This document shows positions 1-10,306 of a stretch of DNA of 64,000 bases, piece by piece (within the stretch, counting starts at the first letter, position 1; the number at the start of each line of letters is the position of its first letter). The notes beneath the pieces were generated by a model. The model did not search any database. It had not been told where the DNA came from and saw only the letters and a list, made by a program, of their open reading frames with translations. Source of the DNA: Lactifluus volemus (taxonomy: Eukaryota > Basidiomycota > Agaricomycetes > Russulales > Russulaceae); contig WTXI01000129.1 in NCBI GenBank assembly GCA_022376515.1, forward strand, positions 1 to 64,000. Reading direction: 5' to 3'. The position numbers and the translations under genes were made by a program.

Positions 1-264
1 AATCAGACTAGTTGAACCCTCCTGTCCCTCAAGTCAGACCTCCTGACCGTTGTCATCCAAGACTTAGTCTCGTCTTGTGATTACCCTTGGCCTCTTCTTT
101 GACGATACAGTAGAGTGCATCGTCAGCGCGACGCTCTCCTCTACAAGTAAAGCCAGGGAAGAACTTGTGTGATCCTCGTTGTGCTGAGGCTTAGTGCCAC
201 GCTCAGCCCTCCTCGATCACTGTCAAAGCACCGTCGTGCGCCAAGGCCCCTCTGAGCCTTGACA
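1..264 (+). repeat. 5' LTR of the chromovirus, 3' part only
   Basis: Positions 1-264 match 8595-8860 of the right LTR, ending in the same CTTGACA. Differences are one missing C near position 29, one missing C near 136 and one G/A substitution near 234. The U3 part, the promoter and the left target-site duplicate lie outside the window. Confidence 0.95.
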
Positions 265-265
265 A

Positions 266-276
266 AAGCGAAGTCT
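266..276 (+). other. Primer-binding site of the self-priming type
   Basis: One base after the LTR end, aagcgaagtct (266-276) is the exact reverse complement of agacttcgctt at 8577-8587 in the LTR. That LTR segment begins 33 nt downstream of a TATATAA box (8544), where transcription should start. In Tf1 of fission yeast and related sushi-group elements, the first 11 nt of the mRNA fold back on the PBS and prime minus-strand synthesis without a tRNA. The 11-nt length, adjacency to the LTR and TATA spacing all fit. No complement to an initiator-Met tRNA end was recognised here. Confidence 0.85.
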
Positions 277-391
277 CTTAACAACCCTAAAACCTACAAG
301 ACCTCAGTTGGTCTTCAAATCACTAGCTAAGTCCACTCACCGATCACCGAAGTCGACCCTCCACTTGTGAAGAGGCTACGTGGCCTTATAA

Positions 392-1492
392 GTGAAGGAA
401 GAGGAAGAACCCCGTCACATCGTCGCACCCAGAGGAAGAACCCTGTGCCCTACTGAGACCCCAGTCACCCTTAGTCATCATACCACGTATAAGGAAACCC
501 CTTCGACTCCCCGAGAACCCATCACTCCCGTTCCCCCTCCTGTCTTTGACCTCCAAGCCCTACTTCGAGGACCACCGTACACCACCCACGCCTTCCACGA
601 GTTCATACCAGGGAAGAAGGTACATTACACCCACATCCACGCTCTTCAGCACGAGTGTTTCTGCAAGGAAGACCGCTGCCGTTACCACACCAAAAGATAG
701 ATCCCTCACACGCACCCGATCACCCAGAAAGACCGCAAGCACCCGAAAGGACTCCCCTCTTAAACAGGGCCAACCTTAGACCCTACCTCTTTAACCGCCG
801 CTTGCGAAGCCAACCAAGAGACCTTATCTTCCACATTCGCCTAGAGCTCGAGTGGGTCCATACTGACCTCCTCCTCTTCACCTCTCTACGTGAAGAAGAA
901 CCAGAACTCGTCACCTTCTTCGAGAACACCATTCACCTCCTTGAGCAGTACCACTTCTTCCTCCAACATATCCTCGAATACAACAGAACCGACATCACCA
1001 TCGACTGAGGGCACCACTCTCTCATTGACGAAACTATCACAGAACTCTTTGATGTGGAAGAGAGCCTTGACCTACTTCTTATTCACCTCACACACACCCA
1101 GACCCAGAAGGGATAATTGCCTTTGCGGTTGGGATCCTCATCCACCGCAGAGAAAACCTTACACGACGTCTCGACCACCTAACCCAAACCCCTACGAACG
1201 AGTAGACCCTCAGTCTCTAACAGAGAACGAAGAAGAGATCCGTCTTGAAACTAGCCAACAAATCCAGGATCTACAGGAAGAAGTAGACCGCCTCCGTTTT
1301 ATCCAATCCACCCTCGACGAACTCGCCGACATCACACGGGAGATCGAATTCATTGAACAATACATCAGGGAATACCCACAGTTTGCCCCACACCACCAGC
1401 CCAAACTCAACGCCTACCGCTACTATAAAGCCGCGCTACTGGTACTACTAGGAGTACCAGAAGCAGCAGCAGTTCAGGCAACACGTCCTTAA
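392..1492 (+). CDS. Leader ORFs upstream of gag (frame broken)
   Basis: Between the PBS and gag lie three overlapping open stretches in alternating frames: 392-700, 655-1008 and 890-1492. The first is proline-rich and ends in a Cys/His cluster (ECFCKEDRCRYH). The second and third are strongly helical and acidic, with a likely coiled coil around ETSQQIQDLQEEVDRLRF. They could be one ORF broken by base contractions, forming either an N-terminal extension of Gag or a separate leader protein. I do not recognise a family. The charged, helical character suits a structural Gag-like role, but that is inference. Confidence 0.45.
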
Positions 1493-1587
1493 ACGCCCCG
1501 ATCCCTGACAATAATCATTGGACCTATATCCCTCTTCGAATCAGAGACGGCCTACCTGCACACGTAAAAGGCGTTGCTCAGTGGATC

Positions 1588-3365
1588 TTGATCAACCCAG
1601 ACGTCGGAAGGGGAGCCTATCAGGTTACCACCCGTGACGGACGAGGAAATCTACTCAACGACTTTTGTGAATTCATAAACAACTCCTGGTATCTCATCGA
1701 ACCAGACCCAGAAGGGAACATCTTCCGAACCCGCTCAGGAAACCTCTTACAACCCATACATTGCTCTGCAGCAGGCTTAGGCTACTGGAGAGAAACCGAC
1801 AGGGAGCACCCCGCGTACCGATCCCCTAGACCACCAGGGCGTTTCGGTGTCTCAAACTCAAACTCTTCCGACTCAGAGGCCGAGGAAGAACCTCCAGCCT
1901 CCCCCCAGCAACAGCCAAACCCCCTCGCGGACGATACCCTTGCCGCAGCTACTAGTGCCATCGTTACTCTACAAGGGACCCATCCTCTTACCCCGAACAA
2001 CCGCCCGAAATGGCACAGCGAATATCCTCACAAGTCTATGACCTCTACCAACAGGGAGGGAGCCTCCTTCCCCGCTACTCTCCTCTCAAGCCGCCCCAGT
2101 ACCCCTAGTGGGTTACCTCCCATACCAGTCGCCGCTGCCTCTTCCTCTAGCCAAAGAACAGCTCATGTGGGGAGCACTATTACTGCCGCCACTACCGCCC
2201 CTACGAACCCGGGGACTGGAGGACTAAAAGGGCTGGCCCCCTCAATCTTCTATGGAGATCGAAACAGGAGCGACCTCTTCTTAAAAGAGTTTAAACAGTG
2301 GAAACTCATAAACCGAAACAGCGACGAAATGAATAACCCATTCAACCGAGTCCTCATGGCCCTCAGCTATATCAAAGGAGAAAGGGTCAACGATTGGCAA
2401 GAGAGCAGTTGACAAAACTGGAAGGCACCACGCACCCGCACAATGACGAGGCCATCTGGACCGAGTTCGAACAGGCATTCAAAGACGCCTTTACCGACTC
2501 AAACAAGAAACAGCGCGCCTACGAAAAACTCAAGGACCATAAGATGGTTAACGACGACGTCGATACATACATTGCAGGCTTTGAAACCTTGGTCAAGCAA
2601 GCCGGATGGTCACGAAACGATGCCGGAACTATGGACCTATTCCAAGCAGGACTGAAACATGAACTAAAGAAAGCTATCCTTAACCAAGAGACCTGGCCTA
2701 CCACCCTAGATCAGTGGGAACGAGATGCTAGGAACCAGAACAACCGACACAAGGCTAGGGTGGCCCTTCTGGGGCAGCGACCAGGCCAGCCAAGCCAACC
2801 AACCCTGACTCAGGAACAACTGAGAAGAGGGATGGGGCTGCCCCCGAGACCCTCACAGCCCAGGAGGGACCCCTTCGCCATGGACGTCGACGCTGCCCAC
2901 ACCAAAGCTAACCTGGCAACTCGTGCCCAACGGGAGAAATTCCGTAAAGAAGGCCGATGCATGGGATGTGGACAATTTGGCCACTTCGTCAAAAGTTGCC
3001 CCAAGGGACAACCCTCTAGGCGTGTCTCCCAACCCGCTAGAGGAGGACAGCAAAGTGGACAGCAGTCCGGAAGCAGGCCATCCTACGCCCAGCCCAGAAC
3101 TCGCTCAGGGAACTGGCAGCAACCCCCTCCGGCATACGTACCACGACCCCCGCCATATGCGACGGCAAGTGGACATAATAGCCAAGAGAGTCCCGCTCGA
3201 GACCCCCCTCTCATTGACCTACTCCCCTCCTCGGAAGACCCCACGCCCACCGTTGATCCTGGGGCTCCCGCGGAGGTGGCACAGCACCTTCGAAGGATGA
3301 ATCAGGAAGAACGAGAAAGGGTGTGGGACGAATTGCAGAAAGAGGATGGGGAGGATTTTCTCTAA
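1588..3365 (+). CDS. gag: Gag capsid-nucleocapsid protein (one frameshift)
   Basis: Two overlapping frames make one Gag. 1588-2412 carries a disordered Ser/Pro region followed by the start of the capsid domain (FYGDRNRSDLFLKEFKQW). 2394-3365 continues it through a retrotransposon-gag domain (WTEFEQAFKDAF and following) to a CCHC zinc knuckle beginning CMGCGQFGHF at about residue 189 of that ORF (2958 on). The join is at about 2400, where gaggag appears to have lost one G. Gag packages the RNA and forms the particle. The start is uncertain because no clear ATG context marks it and the leader ORFs may be fused to it. Confidence 0.85.
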
Positions 3366-6300
3366 GCTCCTGTCCGCCAACCTGGCATGGAGCAGAACAA
3401 CCACGCATCTTGTTTGTACGACACCGAGGCATTAAGTCAATAAACATGCCCTTTATCTTTCGATCAATGCGTGGAACGGTTGGAGAAGCAGCCCTTGTTG
3501 ACAGTGGGGCAAGTGAGAATTTATTGATCAGCGGACAGTGGAACGGTGGGGAATTGCCACCCGGCGACTCCCAATACCGGTACAAGTCACCAATGTGGAC
3601 GGAACACACAACCGGAGCGGAGCAGTCACACGATACGCCGTGCTCCATGTCACCCGGGGAAACAAGAGCGAAGAACTACTATTTCTCGTTGCAAACCTAG
3701 GGAAAGACCGAGTGATTTTCGGTTTCACTTGGCTCAAAGCCTTCAATCCAAAAATCGATTAGACGAATATGACTTGGGACGACCTCCCTATCGAGGTGGC
3801 CACACGTGCGGTCACTAGGGCTCGCTTTTAGGAGTCGAGGACCATGCCAGACAACGACTCCGGGAAGCTGATGTCAAACAAGAAAACAGCCGCAAGATGT
3901 TGGCTCACCTGAAGCTCCGGCTGCAGGACGACAAATTAACGGCAAGTCAGAAAAAGGAGCTAGAGGACAAGCACCCCGAACTACAACAGTGGGCAGAGTA
4001 CTTCCCGGAATGGCCCAATGGAATCTCTAAGATATCCGAGCCGCGGGTCATACCCCCTATGGGGCTAAACAAAACCTCCGTAGCTACGGAATGGGCCATC
4101 AAAGCACCACGACAACAAGGAGACCCCTCCTTACCTGCGGAATATAAGCACCACTGGCGGGTTTTCTCTGAGGAATTGTCCCACCGTTTCCCCCTGCTCG
4201 ACTGGACGACCACGAAATCAAGCTAAAGGAAGGAGCTCCTACCACGATAAAAAGTAAAACCTACCCTCTCAGCCCCGCCGAAATGGAGGCCACACGCAAA
4301 TGGATCGAAGAGAACGAACAACTGGGCTATATCGAAAAAGGGGATTCGCCCTGGGCAACCCCATTCTTCTTCGTGAAGAAACAGGACGGCTCCCTTCGCC
4401 CAGTCCAGGACTACAGAAAGGTCAATGAGTGGACTATACCTGATGTTTACCCACTCCCGCGTATCGAGACTATCCTGGAACAGTTGGAAGGAAAGCAACT
4501 CTTCACTACCCTCGACATTCGTTGGGGCTACAATAACATTCGAATCAAAGCAGAAGACCGCTGGAAAGCCGCCTTCATTACCCCTTTTGGCTTGTACCTC
4601 CCCAATGTGATGCCCTTTGGCCTTCGGAACGCGCCGGGGACCTTCCAACGCTGCATGCACACCGTTTTCCGCGACCTATTGAACGCCTACCCCAACTTTA
4701 TCCATATTTACATGGATGACTTTCTCATTGCCACCCCGAACCGCAATAAAGCAGACCTGGCCCTTCACCGGACCATAGTTCACCAAGTACTACAGCGCTT
4801 CGAGGATGAGTCCTTCTTCCTTAAGGCAGCGAAGTGCCACTTCGAGCAGCCCCGCGTGCACTACCTAGGCATCGTGGTAGAAGACGGAAAAATATCGCTG
4901 GACCCTACCAAGCGTCAGGGACTGCTAGAATGGCCCACTGAACAGAGCACAGTCTCTGGCGTGCGAAGTACCCTGGGGGTGTTTGGCTATCACCGCCCCT
5001 TTATCCCCGGTTTTGCGGAAATCGCGCGGCCCCTCACCGATCTCTTGAAGAAGGATGTCCCTTTCATTGGGGTGACGAGCAGCGCACGGCTGTAAAACGC
5101 CTCATCAGCCTGGTCGAACGCGACATGGCTCTTAATCGCCCGGACCACGACCGCCCGTTCGAAGTCGAAGTGGACGCCTCCCAGTTTGCCCTCGGGGCCA
5201 TCCTTTTCCAACGCACCCCCACCGGACTCCCGCGCCCCATTAGCTATTATTCCCATGCCCTGTCCCCGCCGGAGCAGGGTTACGACGTCCACGACCGCGA
5301 ACTCCTCGCCATCATTCACGCGCTCAAACGCTGGCGCCACCTCCTGCTGGGAGCACGGCACCCCATAAAAGTCTACACCGACCATAAAAATCTACAGTAT
5401 ATCGCCACCCTCGTGATATTAACCAGCGTGTCGCCCGCTACATTCCCCTATTGGGGAATTTAACCTCTCCCTTATCCACAAACCTGGCAAGTCAATGAGG
5501 GCGGACCCTCTCTCCCGTCGCCCGGACTTTGATACTGGGTCCCTAGACAATAAGGATGTCATCGTTCTCCCCAGCGAGCTGTTTGCGTCTGTCGCTACGC
5601 TTTCCCTTGCACCCCTGAACCCCTGGGAGACCAAGCTGCTCCGAGCCCAGGAGGCGGCGCCCACGGACATTGCGGGCTGGGCAGCTCCCTTTCGACTCGA
5701 GCGGGGTCCGCATGGACTGTGGACTCGCGCTGGAAAGATCGTTGTCGTGGCAGCCAACGCCCTGAGGAGGGAGGTGATTGCTGCACATCATGACCATGTC
5801 ACCGCGGACACCCCGGATTTCGAAAACCTTACAGGCAGTAGAACAAGGCTATTGGTGGCCTGACATGAAGACCTTTGTCCAGCGATATGTCAAGGGATGC
5901 GCCACCTGTCAGACCACAAAGAGCAACACAGTCCAGCCCAAAGTTCCAATTTACCCAATCACCGTTAAACCAAACGCGCTACCATTCGAAACTATCGCAC
6001 TCGACCTCATTGTAGACCTCCCACCGTCGCAGGGTTACGACTCCATCCTAACAATTACTGACCACGACTGCACAAAGGCGGCGTTCTTCCTCCCTTGTAC
6101 CCAGAAAATCAATTCTGAAGGAGTGGCCGCACTCTATGCCCAGCACGTTTTCCCTCACTATGGGTTCCTAAGACCGTCATATCAGACCGCGACACGAGGT
6201 TTACCTCAAATGGACAACGACCTTTGTAAACGATTCAAAATAAACCAAAATATTAGTACAGCATACCACCCCCAGACAGACGGCCAATCAGAAAGGACAA

Positions 6301-7237
6301 ACCAATGGCTAGAACAGTACCTTTGAATCTACGGCAACTTCCAACAGAACGACTGGGCACGATGGCTCCCTCTTGCCCAATTCGTACACAACTCCTGGCC
6401 CAGCGCCACCACCGGGAAAACCCCCTTTGAATTACTCATTGGCTTCACTCCGCGCGCTCAGGAACAGCAGATAATGGACTCGGCCTTGCCGGCCCTAGAG
6501 GAACGATCCACTTACCTCCGAGGACTGCGGGAACGAGCGCAAAAGGCTATTCGACAGGCACAAGACATGACAAGGAAATATCACGAACGGAAGAAAGGGC
6601 AGCGCCACTTCCGGCCTTTCACCGAGGGACAGATGGTTCTACTTGAGGGGACGAACTTAAACCTGCCTTATCCGACAAAGAAGCTTCGACTGAAACGCTT
6701 CGGACCTTTCCACGTCATCAAAGTGATCTCGCCCTATGTGTACAAATTGGATTTGCCACCCCAATGGAAGATCCACAACATCTTCCATGCGTCCCTTCTG
6801 ACCCCCTATTCGGAAACAGCCGAACATGGCCGAAATCACACTGAGCCACCCCCAGATCTGGTCGACGATCATCAGGAATACGAAGTCGAAGAGATCCTCG
6901 GATCAAGAAGGCGGTACAGAAAGCTGCAATATCTCCTAAAGTGGAAAGGGTATTCCGCAGCACATACAGTAACACGTGGGAGCTGGTCGAGAACGTCAAT
7001 TCCCCAGAATTAATCCGAGAATTCTACGAGGCAAACCCCGAAGCCGTGAGAACTCTGGAAGTCAAGGGAGATATAAACCCCACTCTTGACGCTCTACCAT
7101 CGCCATCCCCCTCTTCCATGGACTTCTCCCCCGTCAGAGACTTCATCCTTGACCTTGACTTGCCTCCATCGAACTACCTGACGACGTCTACGCTGCCATC
7201 GTCCTTGCCGGCCTCCTCCCTGAAGACTTTCACCTGA
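3323..7237 (+). CDS. pol: Pol polyprotein: protease, RT, RNase H, integrase, chromodomain (multiple frameshifts)
   Basis: Domains in order: an aspartic protease with VDSGASENL (about 3500); reverse transcriptase at 4230-5060 with LDIRWGYNNI and the catalytic YMDD at 4709-4720; RNase H at 5125-5420 (VDASQFALGA, YTDHKNLQY); integrase with an HHCC zinc region (CATCQTT) and a DDE core whose last acidic residue lies in HPQTDGQSER; and a chromodomain at about 6880-7060 (YLLKWKGY, NTWELVENV). Frame breaks fall near 3536, 4190, 5067, 5409, 5456, 5797, 5830, 6164-6223, 6970 and 7175, each next to a short homopolymer. TAG at about 3760 replaces an expected Trp and TGA at 6324-6326 an expected Arg. The chromodomain probably steers integration through histone marks (family knowledge). 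Confidence 0.93.
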
Positions 7238-8252
7238 ACGACTCGACATTGACGACGGGATGCGCCTCACCGTCACCCCTCCCAGTACCAGATCCGTCCA
7301 CCAGGCCCCTCGCACCCGTACCTTACTCTGGGCCCCTCAGCCCCTCGACGTTCGCTTACGGCGAGTGGTCCCCCAAGCCCCGACGACGACTACTCCTCGC
7401 CCGTCGCTCCTCCCAATTCGGAGGAAGAGCCCCCTTCCCTCGCGCTCGACGCCTTCCACCGCGTCGACGAGTGGAGAACCCAGTCGGCCCCGCTACTCGA
7501 GCAGCGGGCCAAGAAGTCTCTCCCGTTCCGTCACCCTCCTCGCGCTCTGAACCGTTCGACGCCTCGAGCGGCCCTTCACGCGGGTCAACACCCCCGCCTC
7601 CTACAGCAACGGTCATCGATCTGACCAGTCCGTCTCCGCCTCCGCCACCAGTGAGGAGTCCCAGCTATCACGTCAGGACTCCTACTCCGGCCACCCCTCA
7701 ACCGCCTACCCGCATGCGTCAGTTACATTGGACGCCATTCACCCCCGACCCGCAAGAGGGTATGTTGCCGAACCCCCTCAACACCCCGTTCATACCAGCG
7801 AGGAGCCCTACGCCGCCGCCGAGAAGGGCAAGGCTCCTGCAGATGGTGGCGCTCGTGGACTCCGACGGGAACACGCAGGCGTTTGGCACGGCGTTTGTGC
7901 CGCCGAATACCCGCCTTCTGCACACGGCGCGTGGTATTTCCCTCAGCAGTTTTCCACCCCTTTAGCCGCCACCTGGATCCCGACCTATCCGCCTCCGCCT
8001 CCCGTCTACCCGTACTGCCACCGCTGCAATACCGTGCGGCCTGACCATCCCGCCGACTTGTGCCCCAATGATGCCCGCTGCCTATATTGCGCGGGCGGGC
8101 ACCTTTCGTGTCATTGCCCGTGGCCACACTTCTTGTGCACGGCTACCGACTGCTTCTGCCCTAGCGACCACGATTTCGCGGAGCCCGAAGGCGTCCGTAA
8201 CCCCATATGGGAGTGCCCTACCTCCCTCATCGTGCATCGACGCAGCTACTAA
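7179..8252 (+). CDS. 3' extra ORF with a Pro-rich stem and a Cys/His-rich C-terminus
   Basis: Frame 7249-7965 (open from about 7179) and frame 7728-8252 read as one product: a long Pro/Ser/Arg-rich stretch, then a C-terminal block holding CHRCNTVRPDHPADLC (C-x2-C-x6-H-x4-C) and CLYCAGGHLSCHC (C-x2-C-x3-H-x4-C), with further Cys/His pairs before the stop. Two CCHC-like zinc knuckles suggest nucleic-acid binding. It sits where env lies in retroviruses but shows no signal peptide or membrane segment, so it is not an envelope protein. If the break near 7175 is an artefact, it is a C-terminal tail of Pol beyond the chromodomain. I know no named family for it. Confidence 0.6.
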
Positions 8253-8275
8253 GGCGCTGGTGGCACAGCGCCCTT

Positions 8276-8289
8276 GAGAAGGGAGGCAC
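8276..8289 (+). other. Polypurine tract before the 3' LTR
   Basis: gagaagggaggcac directly precedes the TGTTACGG start of the right LTR. A purine run at this place primes plus-strand DNA synthesis in LTR elements. Confidence 0.7.
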
Positions 8290-8860
8290 TGTTACGGTTT
8301 GGCACGTGATCTGCTTATGTATTGGCCCCACATGACCGTGGGTATCTTTTCGCTTTCTTCCGAGACAATCTACAATACGGATCTGCAGATCTTTCCGTGT
8401 ATGATACAGATCTCCCTGGATCTTTCCAAGGTATCTCCGTAGATCTCCGTAGTTTCTCCGTTCGATCTACGATATATTATCTAGGAGGTGTGTCACGCGG
8501 TGACACACCTGGGACTCTATGACTCAGCATCACACCCTAGAAGTATATAAACCGGTCCGTTGTAGCTTGTCTCCTTAGACTTCGCTTCGTCTGCAATCAG
8601 ACTAGTTGAACCCTCCTGTCCCCTCAAGTCAGACCTCCTGACCGTTGTCATCCAAGACTTAGTCTCGTCTTGTGATTACCCTTGGCCTCTTCTTTGACGA
8701 TACAGTAGAGTGCATCCGTCAGCGCGACGCTCTCCTCTACAAGTAAAGCCAGGGAAGAACTTGTGTGATCCTCGTTGTGCTGAGGCTTAGTGCCACGCTC
8801 AGCCCTCCTCGATCACTGTCAAAGCACCGTCATGCGCCAAGGCCCCTCTGAGCCTTGACA
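8290..8860 (+). repeat. 3' LTR of the chromovirus (571 bp)
   Basis: It begins TGTTACGG and ends CTTGACA (TG...CA) and contains a palindrome, tgtcacgcggtgaca, about 8490-8505. The TATA box at 8544-8550 and predicted transcript start at 8577 divide it into U3 of about 287 bp and R/U5 of about 284 bp. The last 266 bp are repeated at the window start. Confidence 0.93.
8544..8587 (+). promoter_or_regulatory. LTR core promoter and primer-complementary transcript start
   Basis: TATATAA at 8544-8550 is followed 33 nt later by agacttcgctt (8577-8587), the exact complement of the PBS at 266-276. The start site is inferred from TATA spacing and from the Tf1 rule that the primer is the very 5' end of the mRNA. 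Confidence 0.75.
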
Positions 8861-9351
8861 CATCCATCCATTTTCGTCCCTCCAATAAGTGACAGGAAGA
8901 AGGCTGATCTCTTGTAAGGGTCCCAGGTGATCGCTGCATTGTTATTCATCAACATATATCTTTTGAATTTGGTTAGAAAGGGTATGGTTTGTCCCCTTTC
9001 TCCTGTAAACTTTTCTGGGGGGATTCCTTCCAGTCTAATGCTATTTTTTCCTATAGGTTCATTTAACAGGTCATCTAATCCATAAGGATCATCACTGTCA
9101 CCTCGGGGACATCCCGTAGGGCGGCGGGGAGGTTCGCGTGCAGTGTCAGTCGATCATCTGACATTTGCGTGCATCTTGTCATCGTGTTTGGGTCTTTCTT
9201 CAGGCTCGTTTCTGGGGATATTTGGAGGATTGTACGGTGTCTGGAATGGTGTTGGGGCGCGTGAGGGGGGGGCCGTTGTGTTGATCGGTTCTCCCAATCG
9301 AATGAGTTCTCTCATATCGAGCCCTTTTACTGGAAGGTGTAATAGTTTCAA
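8861..9351 (-). pseudogene. gag: Gag fragment of the second element, cut by nested insertion
   Basis: The minus strand reads from an ATG at 9351 through a Pro/Arg-rich N-terminus to SIRLEGIPPEKFTGERG and then FKRYMLMNNNAAITWDPYK and SAFFLSLIGG, the usual start of a Ty3/gypsy capsid domain. The frame is continuous except for one TGA at about 9151-9153 and ends at 8861, where the chromovirus begins. Gag is needed for particle formation; this copy cannot make it. Confidence 0.8.
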
Positions 9352-9389
9352 TGAGTTTTGTGCGACTCAAATGGTGTTATGGACTGACA

Positions 9390-9960
9390 CGTGTTTGCTG
9401 ACTCATACTATACATTTTCGGACTACTGACTCCCTTGCTTATGCGGATGGACTGCCGATCGCTTTGTTTCAGATCGCTTACTTATTTTTCTCTCACGTAC
9501 AGCCTCACACAGCACCGTACAGCCGCAAGTAACAGCCACATGCACAGGATGACTCGCTGATTCCTGAAACATGTTTCAAACCCTGAAAGCTGTACGAAGG
9601 TCACAGCCCCTACGGCTGTGTACATAACCTCATTCTTCTCTATATAAACCCTGTACTTTCTGCCCTAGAGACCTTAAGTCTCAGTTTTGTTTCGCAATCC
9701 AAGTCCTTCTATCTATTAGAACCTTGTCTTGCCTAGAAGCATTCGACCTGAGAGAACCCTCTTGACATCACTCTTCACGACTTCTTGACACTTTGGTCTC
9801 ACCCTGAGCCCAAAACCCTTGACCTCTGAAAACGCTCTTGACTTAGTCGTTTACTAAGTCTCATCTTTATCAAACCTTTGATCTTGACTTGCACATCTTG
9901 CAAGTCTCGCTCTTGATTTCACGAACAATCGTACACTTTGTACAAAGGTCCCACTTGGAA
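9390..9960 (+). repeat. Probable solo LTR of a third element
   Basis: A TATATAA box (9641-9647) is followed by a C/T-rich stretch full of CTTGAC and GACTT repeats, much like the R/U5 part of the chromovirus LTR. No flanking gag, PBS or purine tract matches this orientation, so it is read as a solo LTR lodged in the leader of the second element. The ends are approximate: I could not fix TG/CA termini or a target duplication. Confidence 0.4.
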
Positions 9961-10293
9961 CCTTAACAAATGGCCACAATTTTGTTAATGCACTGTTCAA
10001 TTTCGAACCACACCCCCCACATGTTTGAGAGTGCAATGTGCATGTGTTTATAGTTTGTGTAATACCCGGACCATGGAACATGTCCTGTCTCCATTAGGAT
10101 ATGCTCCATGTTCACCGTATATTTCTTTGGGATCGTGTCGTTTATCTCCGGTCTGACTGGGAACAGGCATCACACTTTAGCGGGATCGCTTTCATGCTCG
10201 ATACTTGTTTCATACGTATTCCTCCAGTCCCTTGAGGAACTGGTTGCTACTGGTGTCGAAGTCATGATTCTTTTATTTGTTCGTTTTGAGTGA

Positions 10294-10304
10294 AAGCTCG
10301 TTCT
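10294..10304 (-). other. Primer-binding site of the second element, self-priming type
   Basis: Read on the minus strand, agaacgagctt lies two bases beyond the LTR end and is the exact complement of aagctcgttct inside that LTR (plus coordinates 10564 down to 10554). The LTR match starts 34 nt downstream of the minus-strand TATATATA (10598-10591). Length, position and spacing repeat those of the chromovirus. Confidence 0.85.
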
Positions 10305-10306
10305 AA

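Larger units (their letters stand above)
1..8860 (+). mobile_element. Ty3/gypsy chromovirus, 5' LTR truncated by the window edge
   Basis: Seen: a partial left LTR (1-264), a primer-binding site, upstream ORFs, gag with a zinc knuckle, pol in the order protease, reverse transcriptase, RNase H, integrase, chromodomain, then an extra Cys-rich ORF, a purine tract and a complete right LTR (8290-8860). Protease before RT and integrase after RNase H is the Ty3/gypsy order, and a C-terminal chromodomain defines chromoviruses. Over the 264 shared bases the two LTRs differ by one substitution and two one-base C-run indels, so the copy is young. The coding region nevertheless has about a dozen frameshifts, nearly all explicable as one-base homopolymer contractions, and at least two in-frame stops. 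The right end lies in gag of another element, so it is a nested insertion. Confidence 0.95.

Noticed and set aside
3323..3365. Programmed frameshift between gag and pol
   Set aside because: A short overlap of frames exists, but with so many base-loss frame changes in this element a recoding signal cannot be told from error; no slippery heptamer with a clear downstream structure was seen.
7179..8252. ORF3 of the chromovirus as an envelope gene
   Set aside because: No signal peptide, no transmembrane segment and no furin-like site; the Cys/His spacing is that of zinc knuckles.
10108..10293. Short plus-strand frame MFTVYFFGIV next to the second element
   Set aside because: It lies in the leader of the minus-strand retroelement and has no intron structure or family match.
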